DNA from: Pseudoselenomonas ruminantium
Lineage (GTDB): Bacteria > Bacillota > Negativicutes > Selenomonadales > Selenomonadaceae
Assembly: GCA_015058625.1 (NCBI GenBank)
Contig: SVCA01000002.1
Coordinates: 186,001 to 250,000 of the forward strand
Reading direction: 5' to 3'
DNA: 64,000 nt
Positions 1-7,550 of this stretch are shown one piece after another. The notes below the pieces were generated by a model that worked only from the letters and a program-made list of their open reading frames with translations, was not told where the DNA came from and did no database searches. The number at the start of each line of letters is the position of its first letter. The first letter of the stretch is position 1. The position numbers and the translations under genes are program-made.

Positions 1-1
1 A

Positions 2-526
2 AATCTTGTGCATATGATGCAGGGCTCAATTGAAGTGCGCAGCAGCTTAGGGCAAGGTACCAGCTTTTATGTTTCCCTTCCGTTGCAGGGGGCCGATAAT
101 GTTGGCGGGGAAGCGGCTGAGTCTAAAGAAACAGCGGAGATCTCCTTTGTTGGTATGCGGCTTTTGCTGGTGGAAGACAACGAAATGAACCGCGAGATTG
201 CCGAGACGCTGTTGGAACAGCAGGGCTTTGTTATCGATACTGCCGTAGATGGACAGGAGGCTGTCGATATATTCACTGCGGCTGAACCTGGCACCTACAA
301 GGCCATTCTCATGGATGTGCAAATGCCGAGATTGGATGGTTATGGTGCAACGCAAGCCATTCGCCGCAGCAGCCACCCCGAGGCAGCTACCATTCCCATC
401 ATCGCCGCTACGGCGGATGTGTTCACGGATGATGTGGCACGCGCCATGGCCTGTGGGATGAATGATTACATGAGCAAGCCCATTGACTTTGAAAAGCTCC
501 TGGAAAAGCTGCGCAAATATGTGTGA
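2..526 (+). CDS. Hybrid histidine kinase, C-terminal part (partial at window edge)
   Basis: The reading frame is open from the first bases of the window, so the gene starts upstream. The first ~30 residues match the end of a histidine kinase ATP-binding domain (SLGQGTSFYVSLPL is the G2-box region). After a short linker comes a complete receiver domain: acidic pocket in LLLVEDNE, phospho-acceptor Asp in ILMDVQMP, and the conserved Lys in YMSKPI. This architecture fits a hybrid kinase whose receiver passes phosphate on, or acts in cis. The sensor and catalytic His lie outside the window, so the stimulus cannot be read. A bidirectional terminator follows at 541. Confidence 0.85.
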   Translation, partial: NLVHMMQGSIEVRSSLGQGTSFYVSLPLQGADNVGGEAAESKETAEISFVGMRLLLVEDNEMNREIAETLLEQQGFVIDTAVDGQEAVDIFTAAEPGTYKAILMDVQMPRLDGYGATQAIRRSSHPEAATIPIIAATADVFTDDVARAMACGMNDYMSKPIDFEKLLEKLRKYV

Positions 527-540
527 AAGATAGAAATAAA

Positions 541-572
541 AAGTTGACCGGTCAATTTTGACCGGTCAACTT
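541..572. terminator. Bidirectional terminator made of two TTGACCGGTCAA palindromes
   Basis: Two identical 12-bp palindromes (544-555 and 558-569) are separated by TT, and the flanks AAG/CTT extend the pairing. The result is a 15-bp perfect stem with a 2-nt centre, or two small cruciform units. It lies between the convergent kinase and rubrerythrin genes, with A/T-rich flanks. It belongs to a dispersed TTGACNNGTCAA family seen elsewhere in the window. Confidence 0.8.
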
Positions 573-597
573 ATAAAGTCATTTGTTTATTTGTTGC

Positions 598-1143
598 TTA
601 TTTGCCGAAATATCTGTCCAAGAGCCCCTTGAAGCCGCGGCCGTGGCGGGCTTCATCCTTGCACATTTCATGTACGGTATCATGAACGGCATCCAGATTG
701 AGCTGTTTAGCCAGGGTTGCCAGTTCTTTCTTGCCAGCGCAGGCGCCATGTTCAGCATCTACACGCATGGTGAGGTTCTTCTTGGTGTCGTTCGTGAGGA
801 CTTCGCCCAAGAGTTCTGCGAACTTAGCAGCATGTTCTGCTTCTTCCCAAGCGTAACGCTTGAAGGCTTCCGCGATTTCCGGATAACCTTCACGGTCTGC
901 CTGACGGCTCATGGCCAGATACATGCCGACTTCGGAACATTCGCCCGTGAAGTTCTGGCGCAGGCCTTCGATAATGCGGGGGTCAACATCCTTGGCCGTA
1001 CCCACATGATGTTCATCGGCGTAATTCATCTCGCCGCTCTGCTCAACGAATTTGGAGGCCGGTGCCTTACAGATGGGGCATACATCCGGAGCTGCTTCGC
1101 CTTCATGTACATAACCGCAAACCGTGCAAACAAATTTCTTCAT
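598..1143 (-). CDS. rbr: Reverse rubrerythrin (rubredoxin domain N-terminal)
   Basis: The 181-residue protein has a rubredoxin-type Fe site at the N terminus (Cys6, Cys9, Cys22, Cys25). A ferritin-like diiron four-helix domain follows, with Glu-rich motifs [14 protein letters not shown] and DEARH. Ordinary rubrerythrin has the opposite domain order, so this is the 'reverse' type known in clostridia as an NADH-linked peroxide (and oxygen) reductase. The likely role is cytoplasmic oxidative-stress defence in an anaerobe. The start ATG is preceded by an excellent minus-strand AGGAGG. It stands alone, divergent from the tsaE operon. Confidence 0.92.
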   Translation of the reverse strand: MKKFVCTVCGYVHEGEAAPDVCPICKAPASKFVEQSGEMNYADEHHVGTAKDVDPRIIEGLRQNFTGECSEVGMYLAMSRQADREGYPEIAEAFKRYAWEEAEHAAKFAELLGEVLTNDTKKNLTMRVDAEHGACAGKKELATLAKQLNLDAVHDTVHEMCKDEARHGRGFKGLLDRYFGK

Positions 1144-1448
1144 AATCTTACTACCTCCTAAAATATATTACACATTCATAAAATTCAACGTTATGGTGTG
1201 CTCATCACCATGGCTTAATTATAAGGGGCACAGAATAAAAGATAAATGCCCAAAAATAACGATTAAAAGAAAATAAATCACAAAAACGTCTATTATCTCT
1301 ACAAAACTCAAAATATCATAATTTATCGATATAATTATTAACGGATAATAATTATTATTTAGTGTGGGCAAATTAAGGTGGCAAAATGGAATCAATGGTG
1401 TTACAATAAGAAAGATAATGTTTAATTGTTTATAGGAGAAAGGACACT
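1144..1448. other. AT-rich divergent intergenic region rbr / tsaE
   Basis: This 305-bp region carries the ribosome binding sites of both divergent genes (TAGGAGG for rbr, TAGGAGAAAGG for tsaE). A possible minus-strand -10 (TATAAT, near 1222) and a possible plus-strand TACAAT (near 1402) are visible, but neither has a convincing -35. The middle (1300-1360) is a run of A/T with no reading frame. I see no RNA gene. Confidence 0.5.
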
Positions 1449-1931
1449 ATGTTTACCTGTATGACAAGTTCTCCCGAGGAAACTGGTCACCTAGCCGAGC
1501 TGGTGGGGCAAAAGATTCGGGAAGGAACCGTGCTTTGCCTGGAGGGCGACCTGGGGGCTGGCAAGACTTTGTTTGTGCAAAGCCTTGCGCATACGCTGGG
1601 CGTCGAGGGAGATGTGACCAGTCCGACATTCAATCTGATGAATGTTTATGAAGGGATTTGCCGCATTTACCATTTTGACCTCTACCGGCTGGAAACAGAA
1701 GAAGAACTGGAAGATATCGGCTTTTATGAGTACACGGAGGAGCCGGAGGGAATTGTGGTCATTGAGTGGCCCAACAAATTCCCGGAGTCACTGCCTGAGG
1801 ATTATATTGAAGTGCGCATTCGCAAATTGGGCGAAGACAGCAATGAACGGCAGATTGATTTTTCCAGTATAGGTGCCAAGAATCAGGAGTTTATAAAGGA
1901 GTTGGAGGAATTTGTCAATACTGGCCATTGA
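1449..1931 (+). CDS. tsaE: tRNA t6A biosynthesis ATPase TsaE
   Basis: This is the 160-residue P-loop protein of the TsaBDE complex that makes N6-threonylcarbamoyladenosine at position 37 of ANN-decoding tRNAs. The Walker A motif is GDLGAGKT (about residues 33-40), followed by the family motifs TSPTFNL and YHFDLYRL. ATG is preceded by AGGAGAAAGG. It is the first gene of a tsaE-tsaB-rimI-tsaD operon and overlaps tsaB by 20 bases, implying translational coupling. Length and motifs are normal for the family. Confidence 0.95.
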   Translation: MFTCMTSSPEETGHLAELVGQKIREGTVLCLEGDLGAGKTLFVQSLAHTLGVEGDVTSPTFNLMNVYEGICRIYHFDLYRLETEEELEDIGFYEYTEEPEGIVVIEWPNKFPESLPEDYIEVRIRKLGEDSNERQIDFSSIGAKNQEFIKELEEFVNTGH

Positions 1932-2646
1932 TACGGCAACCCAGGTTTCCAGCGTGGCGGTGTTAAAGGAAGGCCGGCTTTTGGCCGAACTCACCATGCA
2001 GGGAAAGCTGACTCATTCGGAAACCCTGTTGCCGCATATTGAGCAGGTGTTGGAGATGGCGGCTGTGGCGAAGGAGGAACTGACGGGAATTGCCGTCAGC
2101 AACGGCCCAGGTTCCTTTACGGGATTGCGTATTGGACTGGCGGCAGCCAAGGCCATGAGTTATGTGCTGGGGATTCCCCTGGTAGGAGTTTCCACTTTGC
2201 AGGCGCTGGCTTATCAGCTGCCGGCACCGGGCATACGCATAATGTGCTTGCTCGATGCACAGAAAGGCAATGCCTATGTGGAAAGTTACCGCTGGGAAAA
2301 TAATTCCCTGCAGGTAGTGGATTCCGTGCAGGTGGCAAAGATTACGGATATTGTGGCAGCCTGTGCCAATATGAACGAGCAGATTATCCTGCTGGGCGAT
2401 GCGGTGCAGAAGAAAGTGGCAGGCAAGCTTGAACTGCCCGCTAATGTCAGCGTTGCGCCGCCGCATATCGTTATGCCGCGGGCGGCCTGTGTAGCCATGC
2501 TCGGTCAGGCGAAACTGATGGCTGGCGAGACGGATAACGTGATGGATTTGGAACCGGTGTACATTCGCCGCAGTGAAGCGGAAGTGCTCTGGGAGAAACG
2601 TCATCTCGAAGAAGCGAGAGCCACGAAGCCGACTGAGGAAATGTAA
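1912..2646 (+). CDS. tsaB: t6A biosynthesis protein TsaB (TsaD paralogue)
   Basis: The 244-residue protein has the ASKHA-fold N terminus SILAIDTATQ and the motif NGPGSFTGLRIGL, both diagnostic for TsaB (YeaZ), the inactive paralogue that dimerises with TsaD. Translation most likely begins at TTG 1912: no other start lies in frame, GGAGGAA sits just upstream, and homologues begin at this point. The start lies inside the end of tsaE. The C terminus is a variable charged tail. Confidence 0.93.
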   Translation: MSILAIDTATQVSSVAVLKEGRLLAELTMQGKLTHSETLLPHIEQVLEMAAVAKEELTGIAVSNGPGSFTGLRIGLAAAKAMSYVLGIPLVGVSTLQALAYQLPAPGIRIMCLLDAQKGNAYVESYRWENNSLQVVDSVQVAKITDIVAACANMNEQIILLGDAVQKKVAGKLELPANVSVAPPHIVMPRAACVAMLGQAKLMAGETDNVMDLEPVYIRRSEAEVLWEKRHLEEARATKPTEEM

Positions 2647-2667
2647 TTGCAAGAAAGAGGAGATGTA

Positions 2668-3144
2668 ATGGACGCTGTTCCTTTAGATAGTATAGATGTA
2701 AACAATCTGGAATTTCGGGAGATGGCTCCCGAGGATGCGGACGCGGTAGAAATCGTGGAAAAGGCCTGCTTTGCCATTCCCTGGTCGCGGGAGTCCTTCT
2801 GGAAGGAAGCGCAGAACGAAAATACCTTGTATCTGCTGGCTCTTGATAATGAGCGCGTGATTGGCTATGTGGGCTGCTGGATTTCCTATGAGGAAGCGCA
2901 GATTACCAATGTGGCGATTCTGCCTGAATATCGGGGCAAGCGCATTGGTACGCGGATGTTTGGTGAGATTATCGACCGGGTGAAGGAAAAGGGCGTAACG
3001 GCCATGACCTTGGAGGTACGGCCCACCAATGCTCCGGCGCTGGCGCTTTACAAGGGCTATGGTTTCAAGGAAGCCGGCCGCCGTCCGAAATACTATCAGG
3101 ATAACGGTGAAGATGCCATTATCATGTGGAATACGAAACTCTGA
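2668..3144 (+). CDS. rimI: Ribosomal protein alanine N-acetyltransferase RimI
   Basis: This is a GNAT acetyltransferase of 158 residues. Visible motifs are ACFAIPWSRESF, the acetyl-CoA loop LPEYRGKRIGTRM (R/Q-x-x-G-x-G/A) and the C-terminal NAPALALYKGYGFKEAGRRPKYY. RimI acetylates the N-terminal Ala of ribosomal protein bS18, and rimI commonly sits with tsaB/tsaD. ATG 2668 is preferred over the TTG at 2647 because AGAGGAG lies 6-7 bases upstream of it. Confidence 0.93.
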   Translation: MDAVPLDSIDVNNLEFREMAPEDADAVEIVEKACFAIPWSRESFWKEAQNENTLYLLALDNERVIGYVGCWISYEEAQITNVAILPEYRGKRIGTRMFGEIIDRVKEKGVTAMTLEVRPTNAPALALYKGYGFKEAGRRPKYYQDNGEDAIIMWNTKL

Positions 3145-3172
3145 TTGTATAGATAAGGTGACGGAAGTTTTT

Positions 3173-4204
3173 ATGGAAAAGAAAAAGGAAGAACTGCTGA
3201 CGCTGGCGATTGAGTCCAGCTGTGATGAGACTTCGGCGGCAGTTTTGCGGGGCGGACGGGAGATTCTTGCCAATATCATCTCCACGCAGATTCCCATTCA
3301 TCAGAAATTTGGCGGGGTGGTGCCAGAAATCGCCTCCCGCAAACATATTGTAAATATCATGCCGGTAATTGATGAGTGCCTGCGCACGGCTGGTGTGGAA
3401 CTAAAAGATATCGACCAGGTGGCGGTAACGTATGGCCCGGGGCTCGTGGGTGCGCTTTTGGTCGGTGTATCGGCGGCCAAGTCTTTGGCGTTTTCACTGG
3501 GCAAGCCCTTAATCGGCGTCAATCATCTGGAAGGGCATATCTTTGCCAATTTCCTGGCGGCACCGGATTTGGAACCGCCGTTTATGGCGCTCGTGGTGTC
3601 CGGCGGGCATACGGCGCTTGTCGATGTGCAGGGCTATAACCGCTTCCGTATGATGGGGCAGACCCGTGATGATGCGGCTGGTGAAGCCTTTGATAAGATT
3701 GCCCGCGTGATGGGCCTGCCCTATCCCGGCGGCCCGCGCATTGATGCATTGGCTAAAGAGGGCGACCCCATGGCTATTGATTTTCCGCAGGCGCTTACGG
3801 AAAAGGGCAATTACGAGTTCAGCTTCAGCGGCCTGAAGTCGGCGGTGCTCAACTACATCAACAGTGAGAAGATGAAGGGGCACGAGCTCAATAAGGCCGA
3901 TATTGCCGCATCCTTCCAGCGTTCGGTTATCGAGGTGCTGGTGGGCAAGGCATTCCAGGCCGTTAAGGAAGCCGGGCGCGATACATTGGTACTTGCTGGC
4001 GGTGTGGCAGCTAACAGCGGTTTGGAAGCCCGCCTGCGCGAAGAAGCGGAGAAGCGGGGCGTAAGGTTCCTCTATCCGAGCAAGATTTTGTGTACCGATA
4101 ATGCGGCCATGATTGGGTGCCGTGGGTACTATCAGGCGCTTGATGGCGGGTATAGTGATTTGTACCTGAATGCGGTGCCGGGGCTTAGTCTTACAGATAA
4201 ATAA
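3173..4204 (+). CDS. tsaD: tRNA N6-adenosine threonylcarbamoyltransferase TsaD
   Basis: The 343-residue catalytic subunit transfers the threonylcarbamoyl group to A37 of tRNA. It has the starting motif LAIESSCDETSAAV, the metal-binding HLEGH, the GGHTALV motif, and the late LAGGVAANSGLE and TDNAAMIG nucleotide-binding segments. I chose ATG 3173: the frame is open further upstream but there overlaps rimI out of frame and matches nothing in the family. A GTG at 3158 is a possible alternative. It is the last gene of the t6A operon and is followed by a long hairpin element. Confidence 0.95.
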   Translation: MEKKKEELLTLAIESSCDETSAAVLRGGREILANIISTQIPIHQKFGGVVPEIASRKHIVNIMPVIDECLRTAGVELKDIDQVAVTYGPGLVGALLVGVSAAKSLAFSLGKPLIGVNHLEGHIFANFLAAPDLEPPFMALVVSGGHTALVDVQGYNRFRMMGQTRDDAAGEAFDKIARVMGLPYPGGPRIDALAKEGDPMAIDFPQALTEKGNYEFSFSGLKSAVLNYINSEKMKGHELNKADIAASFQRSVIEVLVGKAFQAVKEAGRDTLVLAGGVAANSGLEARLREEAEKRGVRFLYPSKILCTDNAAMIGCRGYYQALDGGYSDLYLNAVPGLSLTDK

Positions 4205-4225
4205 GTTTATAAGATACGTTCCAAT

Positions 4226-4425
4226 GGCGGAACAGATATGGTTTTCACGCTGCGCTATGCCGCAGGGCTAAAACTATTTTTTGCCTTTTAATTAAGTATC
4301 GCGAAGCGTCAAAACTCGCTTCGCTCAGACAGTAGACGCTTCACGATAAAACAGCGGTAGGCAAAAAATATTTTCTTAACGCCCTGCGCCAAACGCTTCG
4401 CTTAGAGAACCATATCTGTTCCGCC
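4226..4425. repeat. ~200-bp imperfect palindromic intergenic element
   Basis: The outer arms are a perfect 18-bp inverted repeat (GGCGGAACAGATATGGTT at 4226-4243 and its complement at 4408-4425). Inside are further nested arms: CGCAGGGC...TATTTTTTGCC against GGCAAAAAATA...GCCCTGCG, and GCGAAGCGTC against GACGCTTC. The core contains CTCGCTTCGCTCAGACAGT, which recurs in the element at 44.5 kb and resembles parts of the 602-bp repeats. There is no reading frame. A T-run after the right arm (near 4433) may let it terminate the tsa operon. It could be a MITE-like insertion or a large folded RNA. Confidence 0.75.
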
Positions 4426-4463
4426 AAGTTACGTTTTTAGGCTATTTATACAGGGAGGATGGC

Positions 4464-5948
4464 ATGAAAAGCCTTCCCCTCTGGGGAAGGTGCCCCCGCA
4501 GGGGGCGGATGAGGTGGAAAATGCGCAATAACAACAATAACCTGACAACCAAACAACTAAATATTCTCGACCGCCTAAAACAAATTCTCCCCTTCGTGGC
4601 TGACCTCGCTCATGGCCATGCCGCTATCTACATTCAGGCGGAAAGCGCGGGGAAGTTGCGCATAACGGCTATGGCCATGCCGCATACGGTTTATATGCAG
4701 GACGCTGCGGAAGTGGTGGCAGGCTTGGTTGATACGTTATCGGAACCACTGGTCACGGAAGTTTTTCAATCCGCCCAGTTCGTGCATGGCAAGCGGGAGC
4801 AGGATTATGGGCATTTTGTGGATATGTATGTGTTTCCCATTGTTGATGGGACAAATGTGATTGCGGTTATCAGCATTGAGGTAGACAAGGAGCATTTGAA
4901 TATTGATGATTTTTCCTATCTCATCAAGACAACGCAGGATGTGTTGAATTTTGCGGCGCGTGATGTGGATTTGGCGCCGTTTATGCCGCTTTCGGCCAGT
5001 GACGGGCTGTTGATTACCGACCAGTTCAGCCGGATTGTGTTCGCCAATGCGGCGGCACAGCGGATTTATCGGGTTTTGGGCGTGGGCAGTCTCAAGGGGT
5101 GTCATTTGTTTGACCGGCAGTTGACGCGTCATGTCACTAGGGAATCTTTTGAGCGGGAGCGGCCCTGGCAGAAGGAACTTTTGGCAGGCGGCTTGCAGCT
5201 TATCCGCCGGCAGATTGATTTGCAGGCGGGGGGGACGCTCCTGCGGCGGATTGTCGTGCTCTCAGATGTGACGGAAATCCGCGCCAAGGAGCAGGAAATC
5301 CGCATCAAGTCGGCGGTGATTCAGGAGATTCATCATCGTGTCAAGAATAATTTGCAGACGGTAGCCAGCCTTTTGCGGCTGCAGGCGCGGCGCAGTGGCT
5401 CGGAGGAGGTCAAGTCGGCACTTTCCGAAAGCGTCAACCGCGTGCTGTCCATTGCGGCGGTGCATGATTTCCTCTCGCGGCAGGGGCGGGAGAGTATGGA
5501 ACTGGGGCAGATTATGGCGGAGATTTTTGCCCAGGTCAAGGCCAGTATGGTCGCGGCTGATTTTGATTTGCGGCAGGAGTATATGGGCGAGACGGTAAGT
5601 CTGCCGCCGAAATACGCCAGCTCTCTGGCACTGGTGCTCAATGAATTGATTATCAATGCCGTGGAACATGCCTTTGCCGGACGGCAGGCAGGGCTGGTAG
5701 GCTTAAAGGTAGAGATGGATGAAAATTTGCGGCTGGATTTTTATGATGATGGCTGCGGCTTGCCGGAAGATTTTGAGCCGTCAAAATCGCGGTCGCTGGG
5801 ATTATCCATTATCCGCACTTTGATTGAGGGCGATTTGGCGGGCAGCTTCCGGCTGGAAAATGACAGCAGCGGCCGGGGAACGCATGCGTATATTGTCCTG
5901 CCTAAGCCGCAGGCGCAGGGACAGGTTGTGGCTAGTTTGGAGGAATGA
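4464..5948 (+). CDS. Sensor histidine kinase, HisKA_2 type (partner of ANTAR regulator)
   Basis: This soluble 494-residue kinase has an N-terminal H_kinase_N/GAF-like sensor (~25-170) and a PAS-like segment (~180-270, ITDQFSRIVFANAAA). The phospho-acceptor helix EIHHRVKNNLQTVASLL (~290-306) is typical of the HisKA_2 family (PdtaS/EutW type), and a HATPase domain follows (NELIINAVEHA, DDGCGLP, GRGTHAYI). No membrane segment is visible. The first 19 codons are read through a GC-rich double hairpin repeat (4471-4514). ATG 4464 has GGGAGG upstream, but ATG 4521, just after the repeat and behind GAGGTGG, would give the more family-like start. Its stop overlaps the next gene's start. Confidence 0.88.
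   Translation: MKSLPLWGRCPRRGRMRWKMRNNNNNLTTKQLNILDRLKQILPFVADLAHGHAAIYIQAESAGKLRITAMAMPHTVYMQDAAEVVAGLVDTLSEPLVTEVFQSAQFVHGKREQDYGHFVDMYVFPIVDGTNVIAVISIEVDKEHLNIDDFSYLIKTTQDVLNFAARDVDLAPFMPLSASDGLLITDQFSRIVFANAAAQRIYRVLGVGSLKGCHLFDRQLTRHVTRESFERERPWQKELLAGGLQLIRRQIDLQAGGTLLRRIVVLSDVTEIRAKEQEIRIKSAVIQEIHHRVKNNLQTVASLLRLQARRSGSEEVKSALSESVNRVLSIAAVHDFLSRQGRESMELGQIMAEIFAQVKASMVAADFDLRQEYMGETVSLPPKYASSLALVLNELIINAVEHAFAGRQAGLVGLKVEMDENLRLDFYDDGCGLPEDFEPSKSRSLGLSIIRTLIEGDLAGSFRLENDSSGRGTHAYIVLPKPQAQGQVVASLEE
4471..4514. repeat. GC-rich double-hairpin repeat inside the kinase start region
   Basis: Two adjacent perfect hairpins are visible: CCTTCCCC/GGGGAAGG (4472-4479/4483-4490) and GCCCCC/GGGGGC (4492-4497/4501-4506), followed by GGATGAGG. 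This layout is that of REP-like extragenic repeats common in gut Firmicutes. Here it sits between a good RBS plus ATG (4464) and a second RBS plus ATG (4521), all in one frame. The CCTTCCCC/GGGGAAGG half also appears as the terminator at 49484. Confidence 0.7.
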
Positions 5949-6544
5949 ATATGCAGGGAAATAAGAAAACATTGCGGATTGTCATTGCCGATAACGAATC
6001 CCTTATCCGTCTGGATATCCGGGAAATGCTCGAAGATGCGGGCCACGAAGTCGTGGGCGAAGCGGTAAATGGACGGCGGGCGGTGGAACTTACCCGCCAG
6101 CATCGCCCGGATTTGGTGCTGATGGATATTAAGATGCCGGAAATGGATGGCATTACCGCAGCGGGAAAAATCTATGCGGATAAAATCGCCCCCGTAATCC
6201 TGCTGACGGCTTTCAGCCAGCCCGATATTGTGGATAAGGCCAAGGACTCCGGGGTGCTCGGGTATCTCGTAAAGCCGGTACAGGAAAGCCAGCTTTTTCC
6301 CGCGATGGAAATTGCGCTCTCCCGCTGGCAGGAAATGCAGGGATTGGAGGACGAACTGGAAAAGCTCAAGGATTCGCTGGAGACGCGCAAAATGGTCGAT
6401 AGGGCCAAGGGCATTATCATGGCGGCACATAAACTGGGGGAACAGGAAGCGTACCGCCGGATGCAGCAGTATGCCATGCAGAAGCGCGTGCCGCTTAAAG
6501 AGGTGGCGCAGAGCATCATTCGGGCGGCCGGAGGCAAGGCTTAG
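5945..6544 (+). CDS. Response regulator with ANTAR RNA-binding output domain
   Basis: The 199-residue protein has an N-terminal receiver (ADNESLIRLDI; phospho-acceptor Asp in LVLMDIKMPEMDG; LVKPV Lys). A coiled-coil linker (LEDELEKLKDSLE) and an ANTAR domain follow (~145-195: DRAKGIIMAAHKLGEQEAYRRMQQYAMQ). ANTAR regulators such as EutV, AmiR and NasR act by antitermination: they bind paired hairpins in leader RNAs. The start ATG overlaps the kinase stop (ATGA), so the two form one two-component unit. Its RNA targets were not identified here. A small hairpin (6556-6582) and a large one (6671-6776) follow. Confidence 0.92.
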   Translation: MNMQGNKKTLRIVIADNESLIRLDIREMLEDAGHEVVGEAVNGRRAVELTRQHRPDLVLMDIKMPEMDGITAAGKIYADKIAPVILLTAFSQPDIVDKAKDSGVLGYLVKPVQESQLFPAMEIALSRWQEMQGLEDELEKLKDSLETRKMVDRAKGIIMAAHKLGEQEAYRRMQQYAMQKRVPLKEVAQSIIRAAGGKA

Positions 6545-6670
6545 TCCTTGCATTTATGTCCCTAAATTTCATTGTGGGACATATCAAGTAGCAGATGGAA
6601 GAAATCAATGCCTCTGTACATACGGTGGCAGACGGCCATTAAACAATTTAAAATGCTTTCCCTTAACTTA

Positions 6671-6776
6671 AAAAGGGGCTGTTGCACTAAGCAATTTTAC
6701 TACGATACCTAGTGAAGAAAATTTATCTTCAATCCTAGATATCGTGGCAAAATGCTTACGTGCAACAGCCCTTTTT
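6671..6776. repeat. Long near-perfect hairpin (~50-bp arms)
   Basis: A left arm beginning AAAAGGGGCTGTTGCAC (6671) pairs almost throughout its ~50 nt with a right arm ending GTGCAACAGCCCTTTTT, leaving a small A/T loop around 6720-6726. With its terminal T-run it would be a very strong terminator for the kinase/ANTAR pair. Its length is far beyond a normal terminator and is closer to a MITE or a retron/sRNA-like fold. No reading frame is present. It directly abuts the 602-bp repeat copy A. Confidence 0.75.
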
Positions 6777-6781
6777 CTGCT

Positions 6782-7383
6782 AATTGCAGTTTGATAGTGC
6801 GTGGTTTATCTTTTTTGTTACAGCTCAGTGGGGGCGGAGGTGGTAATACTTTTCGCCGTTGCACTAAATGACCCACAAGCTGGTGTATGGGCTTTTTAGT
6901 TACCTGCGCCGGGCAAGACCGGCGGCGCGTATGTTCATATCAGTGTTCAGTTTATGCCGTTTGTGGGCCAGTCCTCACTTCGTTCGGACAGTCGTTCCAC
7001 GGCGAAAAGCATCACCACCTCCTCCCTAAGCGATGTCCGTATAAACTGGCATCTTCACGGTGACAAGGAACAAGTACATCGATGTACTTGTTGCGGGAGC
7101 AACGAGTTCCCGCCGCTTGCATAATCCGCAGCTTGGGGCGAACGGGGAGTGATTTTTCTGTAGGGAGCGACTGCCTGAACGCAGTGAAGGCCGGCCCCGA
7201 TAAGAAAATGCTAGGAAAACACGCTGAAAGCAGCGCCGCTGGCCTGTCCGGCGCAGGTAACTGGACAGCTCGCCTTTACGAGGGGGTCGTTTAGCGGAAG
7301 ACAGAAAAATTACTCCCCGTTCACCCCATGACCACGTATAAACGGGATACCTTCAGCACGAACTCCCCCCACAAACTGCAATT
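6782..7383 (+). repeat. 602-bp non-coding repeat, copy A
   Basis: This is one of two long homologous non-coding copies; the other is inverted at 40838-41443. The ends carry AATTGCAGTTTG (6782) and its complement CAAACTGCAATT (7372-7383). Inside are two ~195-bp hairpin units. Unit 1 has arms 6831-6861 and 6997-7026 (GGAGGTGGTAATACTTTTCG and its diverged complement). Unit 2 has 27-nt arms 7135-7161 and 7301-7327 around GGGGAGTGATTTTTCTGT. The linker holds a perfect 24-bp palindrome (7069-7092). The short frame at 7082-7294 is not conserved in copy B. There is no transposase. Function unknown. Confidence 0.85.
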
Positions 7384-7448
7384 TATATGTGTGAATAATT
7401 CTTTATTTTTGTCCTGCTCGTTATTGGACAAGATTGAATGTCTTTAAC

Positions 7449-7477
7449 TTGTATAAAATCGGAATAACCCGTATAAT
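7449..7477 (+). promoter_or_regulatory. Sigma-A type promoter of the mannitol operon
   Basis: A -35 TTGTAT (7449-7454), a 17-bp spacer and a consensus -10 TATAAT (7472-7477) precede mtlR. An inverted pair ATCAAAAC (near 7488) and GTTTTGAT (near 7509) downstream of the start site could be an operator or leader hairpin. No catabolite-responsive element was confidently recognised. Confidence 0.7.
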
Positions 7478-7550
7478 AAAACCATCAAAACACGAATTAC
7501 TTAAATCGGTTTTGATACGCTTCTGAGTGATCATAGGAGGCAAAGTGAAA

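Noticed and set aside
583..1161. 192-codon plus-strand frame over rubrerythrin
   Set aside because: It lies opposite the well-supported rubrerythrin gene and is an antisense shadow.
7082..7294. 70-codon open frame inside repeat copy A
   Set aside because: The corresponding frame is not kept in copy B, there is no RBS, and it spans one arm and the loop of a hairpin unit.
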